A stretch of 24,295 nucleotides of DNA from Thermococcaceae archaeon (lineage in GTDB: Archaea; Methanobacteriota_B; Thermococci; Thermococcales; Thermococcaceae): contig JAMOPD010000002.1 in NCBI GenBank assembly GCA_027064745.1, positions 1-24,295 on the forward strand. The letters run 5' to 3'. The notes beneath the pieces were generated by a model that saw nothing but the letters and a program-made list of their open reading frames with translations, ran no database searches and was not told where the DNA came from. A program made the translations under genes and the position numbers. Positions 14,562 to 21,973 of the stretch are shown here, in pieces (the stretch's first letter is position 1; the number at the start of each line of letters is the position of its first letter).

Positions 14562-16022
14562 ATGGAAGAGTACGACCTTAAATACGCGAGGAAAGCCATG
14601 CTCGTCGTGGTCATTCTGCCTCTACTCGTCATGTACACGGAGGCCATGCTAACTCCTGCCTTACCTACAATTCAGAAGGAATTTGCCATAAATCCCAATG
14701 ACGTTAGCTGGATTCTCACAATTTACCTGCTCGTTGGAACGGTCAGTGCGGCAGTAATGGGCAAGCTCGGCGACATGTACGGCAAGAAAAAGATGTTTTT
14801 AGTTGCTCTGGGCTTCTACACTCTCGGCGTCATTCTGAACGGCTTCGCTCAGAGCTATCAGTGGCTCCTCGTATCAAGGGGAATTCAGGGCTTAGGAATG
14901 GCGATCTTTCCTCTAGCGTTCAGCCTTGTCCGTGAGGAGTTTCCGCCAGAAATGGTGCCACAGGTTCAGGGTATGATAAGTGCGATGTTCGGCGTTGGAA
15001 TGGTCATAGCCCTGCCACTGGGAGCATACGTTACCCAGCACTGGGGATGGCGCTGGACTTATCATTCAGCCGCTCCATTTGTAGTGCTGATGTTCTTCCT
15101 TGCTTGGAAGGTTCTTAAAGAGAGCAGGTATATTAATCCCGGAAAACTTGACTGGCTTGGCACTTTGCTTCTCATTGTGGCTGTTGTTCCGACGCTGGTG
15201 GCAGTAACGAGGGCACCAAACGTTGGATGGACGGCAAGGGAAACTCTCATGCTATTTGGAGTAGCAGTTGTAGGTATGATCCTTCTAATCTTGTGGGAAA
15301 GAAAAGCTGAGAATCCTCTAATCCCGCTCAATATAATTTCTGCCAGAAACCCAGCCATAGTCAACATGGGCATAATGTTTGCAGCATTCGGCATTTCCAT
15401 GATGAGCCAAGCAAACACATACATATTCCAAATGAAACCGCCCTATGGCTTTGGTAAGACCATACTCCAGAGTGGCCTCTTAATGACTCCAATGGCTACA
15501 GTAATGCTCATAATCGCACCTCTCGCTGGAAAGTTGATGCCGAAAATCGGAGCAAAGCCTCTCGCGGTAACAGGAGCACTAATAGCGAGTGGCGGTCTGG
15601 CTTTTCTATCAAAATATGCCACTCAGCTTTCGCTCTGGCATTTTGTGGGTGTGATAACCTTTATCGGTGCAGGGATAACGCTTATGAATATCTCCTTAAT
15701 CAACGTGCTTGTCTTTTCAGTCCCACCGAGGGTTATGGGAGTTGCAACAGGTGCAAACAGCCTCTTCCGGAACTTTGGTTCAACGTGGGGACCTGCTATA
15801 GCCGGCACAGTCATGAGCACATACTATACCCTTCTCCATATTCCAGGAGTTCCTATGGCAATAAAAATTCCAACTTCAAAGGCATATGAAGTGCTCTTTG
15901 GAGCTTCAGCGACGATATACCTTTTCCTCGCTCTTCTGAGCCTTGCTATAGTCGAGGTCATGAAAGAAGGCAAAATAAGGGAAGTGGAAAATGGAGGAGA
16001 AAAGGAGGTTGTTGTGAGCTAA
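14562..16022 (+). CDS. MFS transporter, DHA2 (EmrB/QacA-like) family
   Basis: 486-residue polytopic membrane protein with 12-14 hydrophobic segments. After the second segment it carries MFS motif A (GKLGDMYGKKKMF), then SRGIQGLGMAIFP (motif B/C region) and a GAYVTQHWGWRWTYH segment typical of DHA2 drug:H+ antiporters; TM1 contains an MYTEAMLTPALPTI block like the LDxTIVNVALP motif. It is predicted to export hydrophobic compounds using the proton or sodium gradient; the substrate is unknown. The start was set at ATG 14562 because the in-frame GTG at 14553 lies inside the GGTGAT Shine-Dalgarno. Its stop is only 6 nt from the convergent alcohol dehydrogenase. No regulator gene is adjacent. Confidence 0.92.
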   Translation: MEEYDLKYARKAMLVVVILPLLVMYTEAMLTPALPTIQKEFAINPNDVSWILTIYLLVGTVSAAVMGKLGDMYGKKKMFLVALGFYTLGVILNGFAQSYQWLLVSRGIQGLGMAIFPLAFSLVREEFPPEMVPQVQGMISAMFGVGMVIALPLGAYVTQHWGWRWTYHSAAPFVVLMFFLAWKVLKESRYINPGKLDWLGTLLLIVAVVPTLVAVTRAPNVGWTARETLMLFGVAVVGMILLILWERKAENPLIPLNIISARNPAIVNMGIMFAAFGISMMSQANTYIFQMKPPYGFGKTILQSGLLMTPMATVMLIIAPLAGKLMPKIGAKPLAVTGALIASGGLAFLSKYATQLSLWHFVGVITFIGAGITLMNISLINVLVFSVPPRVMGVATGANSLFRNFGSTWGPAIAGTVMSTYYTLLHIPGVPMAIKIPTSKAYEVLFGASATIYLFLALLSLAIVEVMKEGKIREVENGGEKEVVVS

Positions 16023-16028
16023 CTTCCT

Positions 16029-17168
16029 TTATTTTTCGTAGAATGCCTCCAGATACAGCTTCTTTATCTCTTCTACTGATGGCTCTATTGGGTTGAAGCT
16101 TATCAATGGATCATGATAAGCTTTTTCGCTCATCTTATCAAGTCTTGCAAGGAATTCCCTTTCCTCCACGATTTCCCTCAGCTTTGGGACTTCAAGCTTC
16201 TCATTGAGCTCCCTGACTCTGGCTAGGAGTTCTTTCTCGTCCTTCATCCCAAGCTCTTTGGCCAGCTCTCGGTATCGGAGCCTTGCCCCCTCATCCCTCA
16301 TGTTGAACTCCATAACACAGGGATGCAGGATGGCATTCAGCAGACCATGGGGGGCCATCCATGCTCCTTTGTGGCTCATGGCATGAGCTAAGCCGAGACG
16401 ACCGTTGAGGAAGGCTATTCCAGCCATCGTAGCGGCGTAATGCATCTTCTCCCTTGCTTCATTATCTCCTTCAACAGATTTCGGGAGCAATTCAAACACT
16501 GTTTTGGCTGCTTTAACGGCCATTACATCACTGAAAGGACTCGCTGCTTTGCTAACATAAGCCTCTATGGCATGAACGAGGACATCTAACCCGGAGTTTC
16601 TGGCAACTTCACGAGGCATCGTTACAGGTAGGCGAGGATCAAGGATTGCAAAATCAGGAGCTATCTCAAAGGAAACGAGGTTATACTTTACTCCATTCTT
16701 TTTAAGGACGCTTGCCCCAGAAACTTCACTTCCCGCCCCACTTGTTGAAGGAATCGCAATGAGGGGAGTTTTCAGCTTTGGGATTGGTTTTGGTCTTTGG
16801 AACCGGGAGAAGAAAGCTATCTCCTCAAAAGCTGTTTCTGGTGAATCATAGAAAACTTTAACTGCTTTTGCGACATCTATAACGCTTCCTCCTCCTATGG
16901 CAATTATGAGCTCCGGATGGAACTCCCTAGCCCTCGGGAGAATCTCTTCAACATACTCGTATGATGGCTCTGCTGAAACTCCCGTTATGCTTTCTACCTC
17001 AGCTCCTGCCTCGCTTATATATTTTTCGGCTTCCTTCAGAAAGCCCTCTCGTTTTACCGACCTCGATGCGAGGATTAGAACTCTATCATAGCTACTGGTG
17101 ATTTTTTGGAGCCTGCTTAAACTGCCATTTCCCAGAATTATCTGTGTTTTTAATCCAAAAGTCTGCAT
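16029..17168 (-). CDS. Iron-containing (group III) alcohol dehydrogenase
   Basis: 379-residue Fe-ADH family oxidoreductase. The NAD(P)-binding GGGSVIDVAKA lies at 92-102 and PSTSGAGSEVS at 140-150. Probable metal ligands are D195 and H199 (NSGLDVLVHAIEA), H262 in GLAHAMSH and H274 in PHG. The His262-to-His274 spacing is 12, two shorter than in the lactaldehyde-reductase type as I recall it. Family members interconvert alcohols and aldehydes or ketones in the cytoplasm; the substrate here is not readable. ATG 17168 is chosen because GGTGAT lies 4 nt upstream; the MVMV extension to 17180 overlaps that site. It is convergent with the MFS gene. The broken propeller gene lies 40 nt upstream on the same strand and may be cotranscribed. 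Confidence 0.92.
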   Translation of the reverse strand: MQTFGLKTQIILGNGSLSRLQKITSSYDRVLILASRSVKREGFLKEAEKYISEAGAEVESITGVSAEPSYEYVEEILPRAREFHPELIIAIGGGSVIDVAKAVKVFYDSPETAFEEIAFFSRFQRPKPIPKLKTPLIAIPSTSGAGSEVSGASVLKKNGVKYNLVSFEIAPDFAILDPRLPVTMPREVARNSGLDVLVHAIEAYVSKAASPFSDVMAVKAAKTVFELLPKSVEGDNEAREKMHYAATMAGIAFLNGRLGLAHAMSHKGAWMAPHGLLNAILHPCVMEFNMRDEGARLRYRELAKELGMKDEKELLARVRELNEKLEVPKLREIVEEREFLARLDKMSEKAYHDPLISFNPIEPSVEEIKKLYLEAFYEK

Positions 17169-17207
17169 GACCATCACCATAGGAAATTATGCTGATTGTT
17201 TTTAATT

Positions 17208-18390
17208 TTAACTTCTCCCTCTCATCAGAAAGATGATTAAAATTAGAACAAAAGCTACTGCAAGGAGCTCTTTCTCTTGGGAGTTTATTTGAGATGGTAA
17301 AACGGTTTGAGGTTTTGGAGTGTATTCTTCCCCGGAATATGCCCTAACTTCACTCCTTCTCTCCCCAACTGGAACACCAACATAAATATATCTGCTGTCA
17401 AAATATCCTCCAAGTATTGGATCGGTTTTTAAACTCCACAGGACACGTCCGTTATCCTCATTAATCAGATAAACAAGCCCATAGTTCCTCCACATATTCT
17501 GAGTTATCACAGCGCCGACATCATTTTTTAAGAACACCCTTGCACTATCTTCGTGTGTTTCAATTCTGGAGATGACTTTTCCGTTTTTCCTATCGAGCAG
17601 GTGAACAACACCAGCACCAGCTAAAATTCTTCCATTATCCATTGCTAAGAAGCGCGCCCAACCAGCGATTTCTGCTTTTATCTTCTGCATCCATACGAGA
17701 TTACCTTCCCAGTCCATGTAGCTAACGTAGCCAACCTGAATATACCCATAAGCTGGCTCTTCTTTGGCATATCCATGACTGACTGCTATGCCGTTTTCGT
17801 CAGCAACAACCGTAAGGATTCTGTCCTTTGAAAAGTTTCTTATTCCAAAGCTCATTTCCCTCAAAGTCATAGCATGTGAGAATTTTTGAAAATGGAGTTA
17901 AGCTGAGGAACTTTTTCTGCTCAAGATTTACGTATGCAACTGGAATGCCTATTTTATGCTTTTCAATAAGCTTGTTCCCATTAAGGACATAGAAACCCAT
18001 AGATGTTCTCACCACAACTCCTTTGCTAACCTTTTGGAGACCCAAAATTTTGCTCTTTGAAGTGAAGTTTCCAATAAGGTTTCCGCTTAAGTCAAAAAAC
18101 TCTATGGAATTGGGTAGGGCAATATAAATCAGTCCATCACTCACAGTAATTCCAGCTATCCTTCTGCCCTCATATTCATTGCTCCAAAGAATAGTTCCAT
18201 TTTTAATTGTATAAACCCAGCTTGTCCAGCTTCCATTGTAAATGAAACTCCCAATGACAGCACTATCATTTGAAAAAGCAAAATAAACCGGCCTACCTTG
18301 AATTTGGACGCTCCACACCAAATTGTCTGTCTCTGCGGATACAGTGCTAATCATCAGAAAGAGCATCAAAACTGAGACAAACCTTTTCAT
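17208..18390 (-). pseudogene. Frameshifted secreted beta-propeller-like (PQQ-type) protein with C-terminal membrane anchor
   Basis: Two overlapping minus-strand frames (18390-17800 and 17870-17208) make one protein if a single base is dropped at about 17826-17833, in CTTTTCAAAGGACAG. This joins ...ELWNKKLFK to RILTVVADENGIAVSHG. The joined product has a signal peptide (KRFVSVLMLFLMISTVSA), repeated strands of the form L-x-W / G-x-x-I-x-A with D-x-x-G-N-x-x-W (EGNELWNKK, EGNLVWMQK, NGRVLWSLK) like PQQ-type propeller blades, and a final hydrophobic helix ending in MRGRS, suggesting an outward-facing anchored protein. The start was set at ATG 18390, with GGTG upstream, rather than TTG 18402. The lesion is single and the rest looks undecayed, so a sequencing error, recent inactivation or slippage are all possible. 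Confidence 0.75.
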
Positions 18391-18448
18391 AGCATGCACC
18401 AAAGATCGCTAATACTGTGAGTTTAAAAATTTTTATGAATAAGGAAAA

Positions 18449-19507
18449 CTATTCAAATAGCTTCTTCAAGTTCCTTTCAAATGGAGGATAAACAACACCT
18501 TTTTCGGTTATTATCCCAGTTAGGTACTTATGTGGCGTGATGTCGAAGGCCGGGTTGTAAACGTCGACATCAGGAGCAATCTTACAGCCACCACAGGTGA
18601 GGACTTCCTCTGGCTTTCTCTCCTCAATGGGTATTTCCTTCCCACTCTTCAAGCTCATGTCAATGGTTGAAAGTGGAGCAACCGTGAAGAATGGAATTCT
18701 ATGCTCCTTGGCGAGGACAGCCAGAGTATAAGTGCCTATCTTGTTGGCGAAGTCGCCGTTAGCCACTATCCTGTCCGCTCCAACTATTATCGCATCAACC
18801 TTTCCCTGTTGCATCACAAAGCCTGCCATGTTGTCGGTTATCAGCTTGAGCGGAATGCCGTCGTAGTGGTACTCCCAGGCGCTAAGGCGGGCACCCTGAA
18901 GGACCGGCCTTGTCTCGTCCACCCATAGAAGCTTGAGTTTTCCTTCCTTATGAATGACTCTAAGCACAGCTCCCACAGTTCCAAGGTGAACTGTGGCTAA
19001 GCTACCTGCGTTGCAGTGCGTTAATATATTTCCCTCCGGCAGGATTTCAGCTCCAATATGACCCATCTGCAAGTTGGCTTCCACATCTTCATCCGCTATT
19101 TTTTGAGCTTCTTCGACTATCAACTGCCTTATTTCATTCAAACTGTCCTCTCTATGCTCCTCAGCAAGGTGTTTTATTCTATTGAGAGCCCAGAAGAGGT
19201 TGACCGCTGTTGGACGGGTGTTTTTCAGGATTTCATATGCTCTGTAAAAACCGTTAAAGAATTCCTCCTTGCTCTCAACCTTTGCCGTTTCTGCATAAAG
19301 AGCCAGACCAAAGGCTGCAGCGGCTCCAATTGCTGGAGCCCCCCTGATTTGCATTGTTTTTATAGCTTGTGCAACTTCATCCACAGTTTCCAGCTTAATG
19401 ATTTTAAACTCATGAGGTATCAGCCGCTGATCAATTAGATGCACCATTCGGTTTTTATACTCAACACTCCTTGGAAGTCTAGTTAAGTCCTCAGGTTTAT
19501 ACTTCAT
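18449..19507 (-). CDS. mtnA: S-methyl-5-thioribose-1-phosphate isomerase (MtnA/aIF2B-like)
   Basis: 352-residue member of the eIF2B-related sugar-phosphate isomerase family; MtnA converts methylthioribose-1-phosphate to the ribulose form in methionine salvage. Motifs are RGAPAIGAAAAFGL (55-68), the active-site cysteine C165 in THCNAGSLAT, GAR-LSAWE, and GAD245-RIVANGDFANKIGTY with the catalytic aspartate. Length and the N-terminal helical domain fit MtnA better than the shorter archaeal ribose-1,5-bisphosphate isomerase, but that paralogue shares the same catalytic residues, so the exact substrate could differ. The longer frame reaches 19618, but ATG 19507 has GGTGAT 4 nt upstream and the extension would overlap the divergent NTPase gene. 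It shares a 55-nt promoter gap with that gene. Confidence 0.88.
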   Translation of the reverse strand: MKYKPEDLTRLPRSVEYKNRMVHLIDQRLIPHEFKIIKLETVDEVAQAIKTMQIRGAPAIGAAAAFGLALYAETAKVESKEEFFNGFYRAYEILKNTRPTAVNLFWALNRIKHLAEEHREDSLNEIRQLIVEEAQKIADEDVEANLQMGHIGAEILPEGNILTHCNAGSLATVHLGTVGAVLRVIHKEGKLKLLWVDETRPVLQGARLSAWEYHYDGIPLKLITDNMAGFVMQQGKVDAIIVGADRIVANGDFANKIGTYTLAVLAKEHRIPFFTVAPLSTIDMSLKSGKEIPIEERKPEEVLTCGGCKIAPDVDVYNPAFDITPHKYLTGIITEKGVVYPPFERNLKKLFE

Positions 19508-19520
19508 CGACATCACCCTA

Positions 19521-19547
19521 AAGGCTTTAGCCTTAAAGTTTAAAAAT
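19521..19547. promoter_or_regulatory. Divergent promoter region with inverted repeat between mtnA and THEP1 gene
   Basis: AAGGCT (19521-19526) and AGCCTT (19529-19534) form an inverted repeat with a 2-nt gap, next to an A/T tract containing TTTAAA (19539-19544) that can serve as TATA on either strand. Both genes also have GGTGAT close to their starts. The inverted repeat lies between the TATA and the mtnA start, a position suited to repression of mtnA, by inference. Confidence 0.35.
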
Positions 19548-19562
19548 TCAGCTGGTGATGTT

Positions 19563-20084
19563 ATGAGAATTTTCATTACAGGTATGCCAGGAATTGGGAA
19601 AACAACACTCATTCTCAAAACAGCAGAGGAACTGAAGAAAAGGGGTTATAGAATTGGAGGAATGGTGACGCAGGAACTTAGAGAACATGGAAAACGGGTA
19701 GGATTCAGGGTTAAAGCCCTGGATACCGACGAGGAGGGTGTTCTTGCCATAATTGGAGAAGGTTCTCCCAGAATTGGTAGATATGTTGTTAATATCCACG
19801 ATTTAGAAAGAGTTGGTGTTAATGCAATCAGGCGAGCGGTGAGGAATGCACAGATAATAATCATCGATGAGATGGGGGCTATGGAATTCAAAAGCAAGGA
19901 ATTTGAAAAGGCGGTGGAGGAGGCAATAAACAGCAGAAAGCCTCTGCTGGCAGTTGTACACAGAAGATATGTGGATAAATTCAGGAAGTTTGGCATAGTT
20001 TACACTTTAACCCATGAGAACCAAGAGAAAATGCAGGAGAAAATTCTAGAGACCCTTTCAAAAAGCATTGATAGGTATACCTAA
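19563..20084 (+). CDS. THEP1-type nucleoside-triphosphatase (NTPase)
   Basis: 173-residue P-loop NTPase of the THEP1 family, found in archaea and Thermotoga-like bacteria. Walker A is G7-M-P-G-I-G-K13-T-T (TGMPGIGKTTL), the GGMVTQELRE segment follows, and Walker B is IIIID102-E103-MGAMEF; the C-terminal AVVHRRY and FGIVYTLTHEN strands are typical. It is a full-length single-domain protein. Family members hydrolyse several NTPs in vitro; the cellular role, possibly linked to nucleotide or RNA metabolism, is unsettled. The ATG has GGTGAT 3 nt upstream. It is divergent from mtnA, with a plausible shared promoter. Confidence 0.9.
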   Translation: MRIFITGMPGIGKTTLILKTAEELKKRGYRIGGMVTQELREHGKRVGFRVKALDTDEEGVLAIIGEGSPRIGRYVVNIHDLERVGVNAIRRAVRNAQIIIIDEMGAMEFKSKEFEKAVEEAINSRKPLLAVVHRRYVDKFRKFGIVYTLTHENQEKMQEKILETLSKSIDRYT

Positions 20085-20113
20085 CCTAAATGATAGAAAA
20101 AGCAGAGATATCG

Positions 20114-20647
20114 TCACTGGCCACTTATTAAATCTTTGCAATTTTCGCAGACCCACATTTCATTGCCTTCGTGTATCACCTTATATAGAGGCCCATATTG
20201 CCCACATAACTCGCAGATTCCATAGACTTCGGTTTCTGGTTCTTCTTCCAATTCTTCTGTGTTATATGCGTTGAGAGCGGCTAGTAGATCAGCTGCAGTT
20301 ACGAATCCTATCGGTTTTCCAAGTCTCGTAACTAAAAGTCTCCTTATTCCTTTATCCATCATTTTATCAATTGCATCCTGCACATCATAGTCATCCTCAA
20401 TGGTTATTGGATTTTTAGTCATAACATCTGCAACTTTAAGTGTCTTTGGATCTCTTTCCTTCGCGACTACTTTATTAAGTATATCCCTGTCCGTTATTAT
20501 TCCAACGATTTCATCATTTTCAACCACAACTGCACTACCAACTTTGTTCCTCGCTAAAACTCTGGCCGCTTTATAGATAGTATCGTTAGGATGCACAATA
20601 ACAGCCTTTCTCTTTACCACTTGTCCCACAGCAATTCTTGGAGCCAT
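20114..20647 (-). CDS. Tandem CBS-domain protein with C-terminal zinc ribbon
   Basis: 177-residue cytoplasmic protein. CBS1 (about 8-62) and CBS2 (about 73-128) each show the family pattern (VGSAVVVENDEIVGIITDRDI; DVMTKNPITIEDD, RRLLVTRLGKPIGFVTAADLL), forming a Bateman module that normally binds adenosyl nucleotides. An acidic linker (EELEEEPETE) leads to a zinc ribbon with C145-x2-C148 and C167-x2-C170. Such CBS-zinc-ribbon proteins are common in Thermococcales and are probably energy-charge sensors acting on an unknown partner through the ribbon. ATG 20647 is used because AGGAGGTG lies 5 nt upstream; the listed frame extends to 20665. A TATA-like ATTTTTAAG at about 20685-20693 fits a short leader. 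Confidence 0.9.
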   Translation of the reverse strand: MAPRIAVGQVVKRKAVIVHPNDTIYKAARVLARNKVGSAVVVENDEIVGIITDRDILNKVVAKERDPKTLKVADVMTKNPITIEDDYDVQDAIDKMMDKGIRRLLVTRLGKPIGFVTAADLLAALNAYNTEELEEEPETEVYGICELCGQYGPLYKVIHEGNEMWVCENCKDLISGQ

Positions 20648-20778
20648 TGCTACACCTCCTGTCAATGGAGGATTTGGTGGAGAACTTAAAAATGTTTTGG
20701 GATTTATAGGGGTACTGTCGAGATAGGTCAGATGGGCATATACCGGATTTATTATCAGGCGCTCTCCTGGCAGTATGT

Positions 20779-21405
20779 TTATAGGTTTCGTTTTTTAAAA
20801 TAGTATGTGAGCAACAAAAAGACAAGAACAAATGTACTGAATGCGGCTATATAAGGCAGATAACTATGTAAAAAAACTCCAGTACCTCTATAGGTGGCAG
20901 TTGTAGTTGTATTTGCTGTAGCTGTTGTGGTAGCCTTTATAAACATCCTTGATGTAGATGTATTTGTAAACGTTTCAACGACTTTGGTATGAGGGGTAAC
21001 AGGTTTCACAACATTGCCTACAATTTTATACACTCCAATGGCTAGGAGGCCCGCTATTGTCAGACTTATAATCTGAATCTGCTCAAATCTTCTAAGAAAC
21101 TTCTTTTTTGCCTGAGGTTTTCCTGGTAAGAGGAGGATGGGTGTTGGAGAAGCTCTGTAGAGTTTTACCTCCTGCAATCTTTTTCCGTATTTCTTCCCGC
21201 TAATCTCCACAAGGCCAACCTTTGTCATCTTATCAATATGATATGAGACAGTCGAAATAGGCATGTTGAGCCTTGAAGCGATTTCACTGATTGAAAGCTC
21301 CTCATCCTGGAGAATCTGAAGAATAGCAAGTGCTTTATCATTCAATAGGATTTGAGCAAGTTCTTTAGCCTTCTCATCACTGGCATGGATTGTCTCAAAC
21401 TTCAA
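20779..21405 (-). CDS. Membrane-anchored ArsR-like winged-helix regulator with Thr-rich external loop
   Basis: 208 residues. The N-terminus (about 10-85) is an ArsR/HTH_20-type winged helix: LNDKALAILQILQDEELSISEIASRL followed by the recognition helix MPISTVSYHIDKM and the wing EISGKKYGKRLQEVKLYRA. A basic linker (KPQAKKKFLRRFE) precedes TM1 (about 111-130). Residues 131-178 form a loop rich in Thr (runs TTTATANTTTTAT), likely outside the cell and possibly glycosylated. TM2 is about 181-203, with a KKRNL tail inside. This is a one-component, membrane-bound DNA-binding design; target and signal are unknown. The start is TTG at 21405, supported by AGGTGG 6 nt upstream and absence of a nearby in-frame ATG. 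An inverted repeat flanks its TATA, suggesting autoregulation. Confidence 0.85.
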   Translation of the reverse strand: MKFETIHASDEKAKELAQILLNDKALAILQILQDEELSISEIASRLNMPISTVSYHIDKMTKVGLVEISGKKYGKRLQEVKLYRASPTPILLLPGKPQAKKKFLRRFEQIQIISLTIAGLLAIGVYKIVGNVVKPVTPHTKVVETFTNTSTSRMFIKATTTATANTTTTATYRGTGVFLHSYLPYIAAFSTFVLVFLLLTYYFKKRNL

Positions 21406-21416
21406 GAACTTCCACC

Positions 21417-21456
21417 TGATAGAGTTTTAGGAAAATAAATATTAAGTTTTCTATCA
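21417..21456. promoter_or_regulatory. Inverted repeat flanking the TATA of the membrane-bound regulator
   Basis: TGATAGA (21417-21423) and TCTATCA (21450-21456) are exact complements separated by 26 nt that hold the AT-rich core promoter of the regulator gene (TATTTATT on the minus strand, about 21433-21441). Such placement fits a looping or twin-site operator. Seven-base arms in AT-rich DNA can arise by chance. Confidence 0.35.
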
Positions 21457-21507
21457 TTCTAAGATGGATTGTAGTGTAAAGTTATGAAAAGGAAAGAAAA
21501 GTTGAAC

Positions 21508-21783
21508 TCACGGCTTTTCCATTATGATCTCAATTGTTGAGGTGTTTGCGGTTCTGCCATCGGCAGTTGGAAGCTCCTCGGTACCGATCTTGATCTCCTT
21601 AACCCTGACCTCTGGGAGGAACCTGTTTCTAACGATCTCTGCAACGTCGACAGCTCTACTAATGGCCCTTCCTCTGGCCTTGACGCTAACTTCCTTAGCG
21701 CCTTCGTTGAACTGGGTTATTACGGCAAGGACATAGTTCATAACAGGCTTCTTTCCTATGTAGACAACATGTTCTTCTGCCAT
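21508..21783 (-). CDS. albA: DNA/RNA-binding chromatin protein Alba
   Basis: 91-residue Alba protein, an abundant archaeal dimer that coats DNA and also binds RNA. Diagnostic features are [15 protein letters not shown] (the DNA-contacting lysines and the modifiable Lys region), [19 protein letters not shown], the flexible hairpin NRFLP...[11 protein letters not shown] and the C-terminal strand [11 protein letters not shown]. Length is standard. ATG 21783 is used because GGAGGTG lies 6 nt upstream; the MPK extension overlaps that site. A clear BRE/TATA (CGAAAAGTATTTAA on the minus strand) lies about 50 nt upstream, consistent with strong expression. It is monocistronic and divergent from purB. 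Confidence 0.96.
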   Translation of the reverse strand: MAEEHVVYIGKKPVMNYVLAVITQFNEGAKEVSVKARGRAISRAVDVAEIVRNRFLPEVRVKEIKIGTEELPTADGRTANTSTIEIIMEKP

Positions 21784-21829
21784 CTTTGGCACCTCCGAAA
21801 TTTTGTCGTAACATTCTCAGGAAATTAGG

Positions 21830-21843
21830 TTAAATACTTTTCG
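21830..21843 (-). promoter_or_regulatory. BRE/TATA of alba gene
   Basis: On the minus strand this reads CGAAAAGTATTTAA, a BRE-like purine-rich stretch followed by a TATA box. A transcript starting near 21808 would have a leader of about 25 nt with GGAGGTG. Confidence 0.65.
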
Positions 21844-21930
21844 GTATTTTCCTTGCTTTATTGGACAATCCTATGGCTTTAATGGATTAATCGAATGTTC
21901 ATCCATGCTCCTGCAAATTCATGTTAAGCG

Positions 21931-21970
21931 AAAGGTTTTAAGGCCTAAAAATTGCCATAGATTTGGTGAT
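21931..21970 (+). promoter_or_regulatory. Promoter and Shine-Dalgarno of purB
   Basis: GAAAGGTTTTAAGG (21931-21944) resembles BRE/TATA; about 25 nt further, the transcript would begin near 21964, next to GGTGAT (21965-21970), which precedes ATG 21974 by 3 nt. This placement also argues against the upstream in-frame starts from 21905. Confidence 0.55.
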
Positions 21971-21973
21971 AAT

